Below are positions 47,001 through 57,371 of a DNA stretch of 64,000 nucleotides, piece after piece (position 1 is the first letter of the stretch; the number at the start of each line of letters is the position of its first letter). A program made the translations under genes and the position numbers. Under the pieces are notes generated by a model. That model was not told the DNA's origin and ran no database searches. It saw only the letters and a list, made by a program, of their open reading frames with translations. The stretch comes from Ectocarpus siliculosus (Eukaryota > Sar > Phaeophyceae > Ectocarpales > Ectocarpaceae). The stretch lies in contig FN649734.1 of the NCBI GenBank assembly GCA_000310025.1, positions 465,498 through 529,497 of the forward strand, given 5' to 3'.

Positions 47001-49378
47001 GCGCGTCGATACCGTCTTCGACAAGATCAACCCGGGTCCGTACCTCTTGTTCTCCTCACGCAGGGAGATCCCTCGACCATACGACCACGGCCATGCGGGA
47101 GAACCACGATGCATGAGTGTCATTATTTTGTGATTTTTGGGGGCACGCGTCATGAATCCACACGCGCTGCCGCAATACATAGAGTACAGCGCGTGGGTGT
47201 AGGTGATGCGAGCGAAAAAGCACAACAGGGGTAGTTGGGTCTCCGGCGTCTCCCTCTCCCCATACATCTCTCTTCAAATCGCTAATAAGTGTGCGCTCAC
47301 CGCGAAAGCGTCCACTTATCCTTGCTGCTGCTTCTCGGTGTTTTCTGTGCTCTATTATTTCTCTGTCCAAACACTTAGCGGTACCGGCGGACGGGAAGGG
47401 GGGGGGTGGAGCGACGGCGGGGGGCGCCGTGGTTGCAACTGCGGTAGGAGACGTAGGGTACGCCCCCGCCACAACCGGACACGCTACGGCCGCCCCTGTG
47501 AACGTGGCAACACCGATCGACCCAACCAAGTGAGTCTTTTTGGGATGCGAGGCAGCCGCTCTCTCAGTCGCCACGCCATCGCTTACTTCGTCTTCCATTG
47601 GGGTGTGTGCCATGCCGTGCTTTCCGACAGAGCAGTGCACAGCGGGTTGTAGTGCTTTCTCAACACATCCGTGGCGAGTGTGCGTTCTCATTTTTCCCGC
47701 GTCGTGGCGCATATGCAAAGAGTGTGGCGTGCTTTTGACACTCACATAGACAGGTGGAGGTAGTGCTATCCATTCCTCTTTTTTTGCGAGCACACCAGGT
47801 TAGTCGACGTGTTTGGTGTAAATACCGTAAAAGGTGCAGAGATGCCACCGGGTGCGATATGTATATGTATATATATATTTTTTTTTTCGTTCTGTTGTGG
47901 CACCCCGGTGCAATCTCTCCGACCGGTGGGATCTCTCGGACCCCTGTGAGGAAATCGAATTAATTCATTCTGTTCTGTTTTTTTTGTTCACACCCTGGTG
48001 CCGCCGGTGCGATCTGTGAGGAAATCGAATTAATTCATGCAGTTCTTGTTTTTGTTGTTCACACACCGGTGCCATCTCCCCGACCGGTGCTATCTCCCCG
48101 ACCGGTTCCGTCTCTCCGCTTTTTTCTGCATGACTAGATGTGTATATACTGGCCTTTACAACATCACGCACGTACTGCGTCGATGCATCTTCTCCTATCC
48201 TTCGGCTTGCGAAGGTCTGGCGACATCCCTATCTCTCTACTCTCTCCCTCTCTGTCCCTCCCTCTCTCCCCCCCCCCCCTCTCTCTTAGCTCATACGGAA
48301 AAAAATGTAGTCATCCGTTCAATTTTTTTTTTTGCACCCCGGTGCCGTCTCCCCGCCCAGTGCCATCTACCCGACCGGTGCCATCTCTCCGAAGTTAACG
48401 GTAGTGCCTACATGTATGTATGTATATATGTATATGTGGCCTTTCCAGCAACACGCACGCACTGCGTCGATGCATCTTCTCCTATCCTTCGGCTTGCGAA
48501 GGTCTGGCGACGCCTCTGTTTCTCTTTCTCTCTCTGTATCTCTCTCTCTCCCCCCCCCTCTCTCTCTCTGTCAACTCACGCGCACTGCTTCGCTACTCAA
48601 TAAGTGGAGGTGTGGTGCCTGGATGCACTTGTGTTTTTTCCAGCAACATGCCGTGGGTGCTAGCTCTGCCCCTTTCATCCCTTCCGTGGCTTTTTTTTAT
48701 TCTCCGCAATATGCGGTAACTCTGTAATTTTGCTTCTTTCTGCGTGGTTTTATACCCCCGCGTATTGCCGAATAACGAATAACAGGGCGCAGGTGTGTGG
48801 TGCTGTCTGTCGCACTCATCGTGAGGTAGAGGGGGTGTCATGACATTTCTTGTGAAAGTAGTGTTACAGCAGTCATGGTGCCGGATGTATGTGGTCGTTC
48901 AAGTGGCACGAAATGGACGGGTGCTATCCCTTCGAAGTGTGTGTGTGTGTTTTTTTTTTTTCGGTGGCCCATCCAATCAAGGACCCCTTCCTTTTTTTTT
49001 GTCCGCTACAACTTGCCGAGGTCTGGTGACTACCGTATATGACACAAGATAACACACCCCCTGGACCGATTTTCAAAGCTCGATTACTCCACGACGAAGA
49101 GGATGCATAAACGAAACAATACATTTTCGAAAACCTCTCGACGAGACGGTTCCAACGCCGCCGTTTTCGGCGCTGTGACTCTTCCTGCTGTTGAGAAATC
49201 GAGCTTTGAAAATCGGCCCAGGGGGTGTGTTATCTTGTGTCATATACGGTATACACAAAGGAAAAGTTTTTTTTCTCCGTCCAGAGCTTGCCATCTGCAC
49301 CCCACAGGCCAACACCAACACCAACCCTCGCCTGCTCACCAACAACCCCTTCCACGCCAAGAAGTGTGCGCAGTTCTA
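44095..49378 (+). CDS. small ankyrin-repeat protein, five exons
   Basis: Proposed exons are 44095-44238, 45169-45317, 45931-46169, 47379-47529 and about 49276-49378. The ATG lies 16 bp after the acceptor of a 5' UTR intron. Exon 1 gives MEKAQVELFRAIKSGDLTKA then AYDKGANVNW, a typical ankyrin opening helix pair and turn. Exon 2 has NRGDTLVMVALKCRKQEEAA (the TPLMxAlxxxxxEvaxxLL pattern). Exon 3 has LNEAGNSVADIARATGQEFL, a capping ankyrin helix, then a Gly/Pro tail. Exon 4 is Gly/Ala/Val-rich. The first four exons join in phase. In the last exon the protein-like frame (ANTNTNPRLLTNNPFHAKKC, TAG at 49378) needs a different phase from exon 4, so an extra exon or shifted splice site is likely. The alternative frame runs to 49564. 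Ankyrin repeats bind proteins; the partner is unknown. Confidence 0.65.
44250..44320 (+). repeat. CCGCTG hexamer repeat at the start of ankyrin intron 1
   Basis: Repeats of ccgctg/ctg/ttg fill the intron from about 12 bp after the donor gtaaga at 44239. The arrangement mirrors the CAG tract after the CFAP46 donor at 37760. Confidence 0.9.
45388..45548 (+). repeat. tandem duplication of about 80 bp in ankyrin intron 2
   Basis: Two adjacent units (45388-45462 and 45463-45548) each start catgg-cagc-c-gcagagggtgaagcg, continue ttgctgg-acgaagaagga, and end in a T-rich ctgtcatgg junction. A third start (catggcg) follows. Divergence of roughly 20-25% suggests an old duplication. Confidence 0.8.
46843..46963 (+). 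repeat. tandem duplication of about 60 bp in ankyrin intron 3
   Basis: Units 46843-46906 and 46907-46963 share gatctctcgaagtctcg, a short variable part, and ttaaccctcgtttgagt followed by acat or gcat. They are intronic and non-coding. Confidence 0.85.
47885..48620 (+). repeat. complex repeat cassette in the last ankyrin intron
   Basis: Three kinds of repeat interleave. First, short units of the form caccggtgccatctccccga, repeated more than six times (47900-48120 and 48335-48395). Second, two copies of gaggaaatcgaattaattca (47949 and 48018). Third, two copies 287 bp apart of a block of about 74 bp (48151-48224 and 48438-48511) that starts ggccttt and contains gcgtcgatgcatcttctcct and cttgcgaaggtctggcgac, each followed by a CT/C tract. 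A related gaggtctggtgac lies at 49018, just before the MITE. Confidence 0.8.
49031..49251 (-). mobile_element. intact MITE, opposite orientation (copy 3 of 3)
   Basis: This 221 bp element is the near-exact reverse complement of the one at 43590-43811. It has the same TA-flanked terminal inverted repeats and the same internal motifs (ctccacgacgaagaggatgc, acattttcgaaaacctctcg). It inserts in the last intron of the ankyrin gene, about 25-45 bp upstream of the acceptor of the final exon. Confidence 0.9.
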
Positions 49379-52300
49379 GTTTGTGGACGCCATGCGGGTG
49401 ATTCCCAAACATTGCGCCAATTGCCGCTACCCGCCAAGCGCAACGGGAACATTTCAGACCAACGTCATTTCGGTTCTAGAGTAGATACCAAGATATGGGA
49501 GATATGGGTGTCAGCGTGTCAATCATGCTTGAGAGTGTTTCCCTCTAACCACTATTACGCATAAGACGTGCAGCCACCGTTTCCACACCAGGTGGCCCTG
49601 TAGAGTAGTGCAAAAATCTTCTCCTTTGTAGGAGTCGATCAGAGCACAGCAGTCAGCAGTGGTACACTCCGTACTTGCATTTCTTACGCAATTTTGGAGC
49701 ATCCGCACTTTCAGCACTCCTCGTATGTACATGTAAAGTAACACACCGACAGCAGTTAGACCAAGTTGACAACTCCAACGCCAATCACCCTTCGTCTTGT
49801 GACTCGCTGCACTCAGCGTGGCGGCGTAAGCGGCAAAGCACCTCGTCGATTAGGTTGCTGCGTATGTGTCGTTATCGGCCGATGATGAGAGATCGGGACC
49901 TGGGCGTTTCAATGTGTCGTGTTGGGCACCGGCGACCAAAACCGAGAGCGTGAAACACCATCCACATTTGGTAATACGCTTGGTGACGCTTTGCAAACAT
50001 TTCTCAAACAACGATGGCAACAGTGTCAACAATGTACGTTGCATCTGGAAGCCGATCCCGGAGATTTACCCTGCTGTTTGTTGGTCTGAGAGCTTGCTCG
50101 TGCTGCTCTCGAGCAACGCTTGGTACCAACCATTAGGCGCGTTTGTCTTCCATAACTCTCGCGTGAAAGACAGAGGATACAGCAGTAGTAGCTGACAACA
50201 GCAGTGTTTTCGGGTTTTCGCGAGTACAGGCTCCAGCTATCCCTTGATAGAGGCGCGTTGACGGAAAGTTGTGTCGCCCCAGCACGCCGAGTGGAATGCA
50301 GTCCCTATCCATTACCTCCCCCCCCCTGGATGACGCGTGCTTGCGTTTGTGGGCATTCCGGGGAAGGTGCTTGCGTACGCTGTTCATTCCGAACGTGCGC
50401 CCCCAAGATGTATGCATAATATGTGTTTGTCCTATGTTTTCTGGCGCCTGCAGAAGTCCGCATGAAATTTTTGTCATATGGGCAAGTAAAATAGGTTGCG
50501 AGATGTGAGGTTTGTTTCGTCTTGCACCTTGCTTGCCACTCTTCCCTCTGCTCGTCGTTGGTCGAACAAACCTTAAACGCCCGCTTGCCCCTCGTCGTTC
50601 GTCGATCCGTGGCGTCAGCAGCAACCCGACTGCACCGCCCAGACGAGGGCCTCGGCCGCACGCTGGCGGTACTTTCGGCACAGGCGCATTCGGTGCATTT
50701 TGATATGTAGAGGCACCGCCAAGAAGAAGAGAGGGTTGAAGGGTGGTATCCAGATTTTTGTACATACAGTACATACACCAGCATCTCACCCAGCGCGAGC
50801 TAGCTGCTGATTCCTTATAGGCTGGAATAGCAGCGGCGCACCCCCACCAATTATCTAGCTTTCTGGGTTTAGGCGTGCGAAGTGTTGAACGAACGCTTAG
50901 TCAGCGCGTGCCTGGATGCAAGCCAAGGTTGTCCACCCCAACTTCTTGGTTTCCTTTGAGACCTTGTTTTCACGGGGGCACACGGTGATCATAGATAGGG
51001 TGGAGGCAATATTGACCTATCTATCTACGTACTTAGTAAAAGGCTTCCGGACGTCACAGTAGTAGGAGTTAACTCGAGCGCCCGCGATGTCGGTGTGCCG
51101 TAGTCACAAGCTTCTGAGGATTTTTTCACTAATATTTTAGACTCAGCGACCTTGTGATCTTTTGTGCGGGGTGCTCGCCCTCCTGGCTGGGCAGTTGAAA
51201 TTCTGGTGGATGGAGTTGGTTTGCACTATTTGTACGCCCGTCTGACTTGTGTGGAAGAAAGACCGGTAAGTTAGGCGGGAAATGGTACCAAATAAGCAAA
51301 TTAGGTAGTAGGTATCTGTCTAGCTTGTGGTCAAGGGTTGTAAGAACGGCGCTATGAGCTGGTGCTCTCGACATTAATTAGTACCAAGAGAAATGATGAT
51401 TGGGGTGCTAATTTTTTAGCGCTACCTTGCTAGCGACACCTTGTTTTGGGTAGACTTCCAAGATAACAACACGAAACAGGGCTGCTTGCTTGTGGGCCGT
51501 TGATGCTTGCAGCTCCGGTCAAAAACCGTTGATGCACTAACCTGGTCCTCTTATGGCCGTGGCTCGTTTCGGAGCTCTTGGCATGGTGGCCCCGGGGCTT
51601 GAAATGTTGCGATATTTTTCCTCATGTTCTCTCTGGCGGGACCAACGCCTGCCCCGCACTCGGGAGCTGCTAGCGCCAATCATCGCGCCCGCAATTCCAG
51701 TCAGCGTACTACTAACTCACATGCACATACATGCAGACCCAATATTCATAGAGGGCGCCCAGAACCACAACAACCAACAGACAGACGATAGGATGTTAAC
51801 ACGTTCTTGATGTCAGTGCGCTTGCAAATTGTTGCTAACGACTTCCCCGTCTCCCCCAATTCTTCTTGGCTTTCGCCCGGGTTCTCTCTGGTTTCGCGGT
51901 CGATGGGCGGGCAACCCGCCACCACCCCGAACAACGGAAAATAATGCGTCCACCAACGGCAAAACACTCGGAAAGCGGAAGTTATTTTGGCGGAAGTTTG
52001 TGTGTCCGGTTCATTTGGCCTCACTTTCCCGACACATACCAGTGACCATACTTAGCCAATATGTCTCTCAAGCTCTATTGATGCCACCAGGACTGAGGGC
52101 AAAGAACGGTGGTGTTTACATCGATGTGGTCACTCCGCCATCCATCCATCAAAAACAAAAATATTCAAATATTATTGATCATCCCTGTAAATCGGACGTC
52201 GAAAAACATGATCTAATTTTCACATCGTTTCTTCTTCTACGATAACGCACACGGCTGAGTCATCTAGTAATACTAGTCTACACAGCTACCGCTACCCCCC

Positions 52301-52454
52301 CCCCACCCACCCCCCCTCCGGGGGGTGCGAGGCAGCAATGGTAGAGCACGATGCTCCAATTGTACAAAGGCAAAAAAATCCCGAAAGCACGCCCGAAGAA
52401 AATTCCGAGAGTATTTCTCGTGGTTAATCGCCCCGCGTTCTTTTTTTTTTTCAG
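49379..52454. other. no supported gene
   Basis: About 3 kb with only short frames. A GC-richer island at 50560-50705 reads LPLVVRRSVASAATRLHRPD on the plus strand and an Arg/Gly-rich frame on the minus strand. I could not find convincing splice partners for either. The rest is AT-richer and unremarkable. Confidence 0.4.
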
Positions 52455-52946
52455 ATGATGCATATGATTCAACCCTTGCCGCAGATCATCAAAGAGCACT
52501 GCACCAAACTACTCCAAGCTCAAAGGCCGAAAACCCTTACACTGACTGCGTGCACAGCATCCTACGGGCAGCGGGCTCCTTTCATCAGGTGCGTATGAGA
52601 GAGAGAAAGGCGAGAGCGTGGTGTATGATGGGATGATGAGTGAATGAATCGGCGGGGGCGGGCGGCCCATGTCTGAAAAAACACATTACAAAGCATCATC
52701 TTTGTGATGCAGACCAACCAAACGCGGGCTGTGTCTTTATGGCTTAGATATGCATAGCTCACATGACCTTTGTTGAGCTGTGCATCTCCTCGCCCGAGTA
52801 GGCAGCGGCAGAGGGCCTGTGGTGCAGTGAATCTGCTCTACAGAGACTCTTCTTCATCCCGGGCCGATTGCATCCATGTTCTGACAGAGAGAGCGGGGAA
52901 GATTGACGGTGAATTATTGAAAAAGGCGGCAACAAATCCAAACGTG
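52455..52946 (+). CDS. two joined exons of an unidentified gene
   Basis: Exon 52455-52588 follows a textbook acceptor (poly-T then tcag) and ends before gtgcgt. It reads DSTLAADHQRALHQTTPSSK and NPYTDCVHSILRAAGSFHQ. Exon 52806-52946 follows gagtaggcag and ends before gtatgt. It reads RACGAVNLLYRDSSSSRADC and HVLTERAGKIDGELLKKAAT. The junction is phase 0 and only this frame stays open through both. The peptide is helical and soluble-looking. I recognise no family, and no start or stop exon could be attached, so this may be the middle of a gene or a remnant. Confidence 0.4.
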
Positions 52947-55539
52947 GTATGTACGTAACAGCAGCAGCCAGAGCCAGTGGTGCCTGCCTTGCGAAGACCC
53001 CGCAACAATTTTAGAGCCGGTGAGAGCAAGAACATGACGCGAATCACTACAGGAACCAGCTGCAATGATATCAGGAGCAATAGAAGAAGCAGACACGCGT
53101 GGTGGTGGAGGGCAGGCAGCAGAATGCTTCGTGCTCCTATTGCTGCTTCTTTTTTTTGTGCCCTCCGTCGGTTTTGATATCTCCTTGTAGTGTTGCGAGA
53201 GCAGAGATGATGCTGCTGCATGCGCTGAACAGGAACGAAAAGATGTGTGTGTATCGTGCTCGCTCTTTTTGGGCAGTTTTTGCTCGTGAGCCCCGCCGGG
53301 TGAGCAGCAGACGCAAGACCGCCATGCAATGTAACCAGGCGTCACTGCTGTCATCATAGTAGCGCCGGTTTTCTAGCGGTCCGGTGTGTAGGTGCGGTGC
53401 ACGTTCTGAGCGTGGCCGTACATACATGCTTTACATGATGAGTGAACCAACAAAAAGGCGCGACGAGTAGAGCGCGACATCAAGCAATCTGGATTTTTGA
53501 CATCAGCGGCAATAAGCGGCAACAGCAAGTATTTTTACGAAGCAAGTGCAGTTTGAACAACACATCGTCGTCAGATTTATTTAATTAATTAATCAGTGAA
53601 CCAATTCCATGGACCCAGCCCACGGGCGGGTTGTTGTGTGGCCTTGCTTCCCGCTTCCCGCCGCACACGAACAGGTGCCGCGCACGTACCCACCCGTAGG
53701 TATCTAGTAGACAGAGGGAGGAGGTAGGCCCATCGCTACCCAACCATTCGCTGGCCGAACTTTGGCGACTGGCTGCACCCAACGCGGAAATCAGAAGAAA
53801 AAAGAAAAGGGGTGCTGCTGCCAGTGGTATACATACACACACATGCGAATGTACCTGTGTGGAGGGTAGTCGCTATTTTATGTTCCCTCACCCGTTCATC
53901 CTCTCGTGATAGTAAATAGTGTCGGGTCTACGTATTATACAAAATATCGTACCAACGGATAGTATAGCAAATCACGAGGTGATGTTCGTGCCGCTATTTA
54001 CTCAAGTACGGTTCGAGTAGCTGTTGGTTTCCTCGCGACCGACCGGGTTCCACCCGACACATACATGTAGCGTCAAATTCATCCGAGGTCATGCATGAAT
54101 GAATGATCGGCAGGCACGTCAGCTGCTGCTGCTCGCTGTGCACAGATAGACGTATAGAAGAAGCATTGGGATCGGTCGTTTGTTACCGGAACATGCCTGT
54201 CGCATACATGCGTTCGCGAGATGCCTACAGAGAAGAGAGTGCACACGCGGGAGGCACACGCGGGAGGCAGGCGACATCCGAACACCATCAAGCAAGCGTT
54301 TGTTAACCACTTGTTGTAACGGACCTTCGTTTTTCTGTGAGACGAATCAAAAAGAGGTGTGATGAAACACCCCGCCCCGTGAACTGTTGTTTCCTTCTTA
54401 TTCGGATCTATTACGTGTCTGTCTGCCGGGCGGCAGGGTAGACGTTGGTAATGTGTTCTTATTGTATCGGTGCCCCAGATTCAACCGACCTAAAGCAATA
54501 GCGGAATGTGCCCTTGCGAATATAAACTGGATGGTTGCACACAAGCCGTGGGTAATGCATACCCATGAGAGAGCAGCAATGCTGTTATGTTTGTCGTATA
54601 TAGGTGTAGTCGATTCTGGGCAACAGCAGGTCTCGTCCGCACTGAACCTCGGATCGGGATAAAAAAAGTTTGCACCGCCAGAGGATACATGGTGCGGTTA
54701 CACAGCAGCAGCAGGAAAGCAATCGCCTCGGGGGGTAAATCGTTTACTCCGCCTTCCCTCCTGCGGCGCTTCTTTGGGTTATCGACTGACAACCCCAGAA
54801 GGGTTCACCACCCCGTAACCTCCATGCTGTTGTGATATCCTCTTGTGTGTACATCGACCAACAAGTATCCATATCCGGCCTTGAAAAATCAACTGGAGAT
54901 TGCGGCGTTTTTCACTCCTGACGACTGAAGGCGTCCGCGGAGACCGGAGACCGGAACGTTTTTTTTTTATTGTGACGACATCGACACCAACGGGAGATTC
55001 GTACCCGCCATCATCTAGAGACAGAGCGAAGCCAGAAGGTAGAGAGGCTACCAACAACCTAGTTTAGCCATCTCCATCGGGGCGGCGAGCAGCCGGAAGA
55101 CATTCTAGCGGAGGCTTGGATACAAACTGCAGACGACTACTATGCGCACAAGGACGTATGTGCAGTGGTCTTCTCCCGAAGGGGCCTCGAAGAAAAACGA
55201 GAATTGAGCACGGAACTGGTATGCCCATGCAGAGGTTATATCTGTTGCATACGTTGTACAGTAGGAACAACCAACGCACGTGGGGACCAGAACAAAAACA
55301 ATAGCGAGTATTCCGATCCGAAATAGTACTAATTGTAGTATTCTACGTATTGATCTCTTCCTTGACTAACTTATACTGAGAGTTTGGGGTGTGGTCTGTC
55401 GAGCGCCATCATCCCGGTGGCTTGAATATTTGATCGCGTGTGGTGCTCATGCCCTGGGGAATGTGCATGTGGTTGTTTTCTCTCCTTCCTGCCTTACATC
55501 ATGTTTTCCTGAGGTGCGTACAGCCCTCTCGCCAACCAT
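52947..55539. other. no supported gene
   Basis: No convincing exon is visible. The stretch holds a short ttaattaattaat palindrome-like run at 53581-53592 and a small direct repeat of gcacacgcgggag at about 54241-54265. Nothing functional can be argued. Confidence 0.4.
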
Positions 55540-55770
55540 ATGAGCGCGGTTGGCCTTACTTACCTCTGCGAGCGTCGCACGACCTCGGCCAGTTCACACG
55601 TAAGGGGTGTTTGTTGGTTTGTAGTGATGTAACCTTTATGTTTTTTGTGGTTTTAGACGGAGTACATCGACGAGTACTTTTTCTTTTGTTGGCCCAACGG
55701 ACTTGCTTGCCGATTTACGCTGATCGTCACGGATGATCCCCTTCAACCAAGCCACCCTCTCTGGCTTTAA
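55540..55770 (+). CDS. small spliced reading frame upstream of the transcription factor
   Basis: An ATG at 55540 opens MSAVGLTYLCERRTTSASSH, ending at 55599 before gtaagg. After the acceptor gtggttttag an exon from 55657 continues in phase as TEYIDEYFFFCWPNGLACRF and stops at TAA 55768-55770 (57 aa). Both splice sites are good. The peptide matches nothing I know. It lies 180 bp upstream of the transcription factor ATG and may be a uORF within that gene's spliced 5' UTR rather than a separate gene. Confidence 0.3.
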
Positions 55771-55949
55771 CCAAAACGGTCTGCCTGCTTGGTCCCGTAC
55801 GAACGTATTTCCCTCCGCCCCTTTTCTCGGTTTATTGTCTCCAGAACTGACCGGAGATCATTTATCCCGTCCCTCCGCGGATCAGCCGCCGTTCCGGACC
55901 AAACGTCGACGGAGGGCGAATCGTAGTCTAGTCAATCAGTGAGTGAGCG

Positions 55950-57336
55950 ATGACCACCTCCACGGGAAGGCCGAGGCCATTCCTGAACGGCGTCTTCAGA
56001 ACAGCCTGCAACTACTGCGTGAGGTGCGTGTTCGGATGCAGGCTGCACCCACCCTCCGGTAGTCCTTCATGAGTAGGTTAGCAATCCTCACTGGGGCGCA
56101 ATGGCATTTAGTTGTAATTGTTGTGGTGGAGTTTTGTTTTCCCTTTTCTACTGTGGGACTTCATCACCATGTTTGGTCGAATCAACTGATGCCCGCCCAC
56201 ATCATATCGTAAGTGTCGTTTTCGTTTTTCTCTCTACTTTCCTTTTCGTTTCCGTTGTCGTAGACACGTACCCCAAGCGGTTGTACCCGCCCTAAACCCC
56301 CGAACGTCGTCTCACTGCTTTGCCTTCCTTACCCCTTCTCCTCCCGACGAGCAGTAGCAAGCGGGGTTGCAGTGGCGGGGAGCCGTGCGACCAGTGCGAG
56401 AAGAGGGGCAAGCCCTGCATCTACGCGCAGCGCCGTAAGAGCGGACCCCGCAGCCGCCCGGCCTCCGGCCGCTCGAGTAAGGGCCGTTCCCGCACCAAGG
56501 CTCGACGAGAGAGCCGCGCCGCCGCCGCCGCCGCCGCCGCTGCCGCTGCCGCCGCCGCCGCCGCTCCGGTTGAGTCTCCGTCGCCGGTCATTGCGAGGTC
56601 TCCTCCGTCCCCGGCTGCTTCCGGGCTTGCTGGAGAGGACAGGGTTGGTGTGGTTGCTGGGTCTTGGGACGGCGGCGAGGCGGCAGCGGAGGTGACGGAG
56701 GTCGAGCGGCGCCGCGGTAGCATCGGCGAGGACGCCTGGGAGAGGGAGCGGCGGAGGCTGGGCTTCACCACCCACGACGACGACCACCACCTACAGCAGG
56801 AGCAACAACAGCAATCGCCCTACTATCAGCCCGCCGGGGGGAAGCGGAAGCCCCCCGACCTGGTCATCCCGCGGCCCCACCGGACTGACCCCGGTTCGAC
56901 CGCGAACCCCCTCCTCGTGAGGTCATCGCCGGCGCCGCCGGTGCCGCCGGCGCCCCCGTCGGGAAGGCTCGAGGTGCCGATGCCGCCGCGGTCGGCCCAC
57001 GTTCTGTCGCCGCCGCAGGAGGGAACGGCAGGGAGCTTCGGGAGCGGCGGCGATGGATCCTTCTCTTCTTCCTCCTCCTCCTCCTCTTCCGCCTCGAGCT
57101 CTTTCTCTTCCTCTTCGACTCCCTCCCCGTTCTTCACCAGGCAGGCGCCGTCCTCTCAGCCGAGCGACGAGGGGAACAACAAGCGGACGCGGGTGTCATC
57201 GCTCACCCCGCCCACCCCGCGGACTTCCCTCGCGTCTCCCCCGCCGCTCTCCCTGACGCCCTCATCCTCCTGCTCGGCCCTGCCTCCCCGAGGCTGCATC
57301 TCGTCCGTCCTGGCTTCGAGGTGTACGTCCGTAGAC

Positions 57337-57371
<35 letters not shown>

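Noticed and set aside
53585-53842. Minus-strand frame whose start looks like a secretory signal peptide (LAAAPLFFFLLISALGAA)
   Set aside because: The frame begins with GTG, has no ATG nearby and no downstream exon; the hydrophobic run comes from an A-rich/T-rich stretch.
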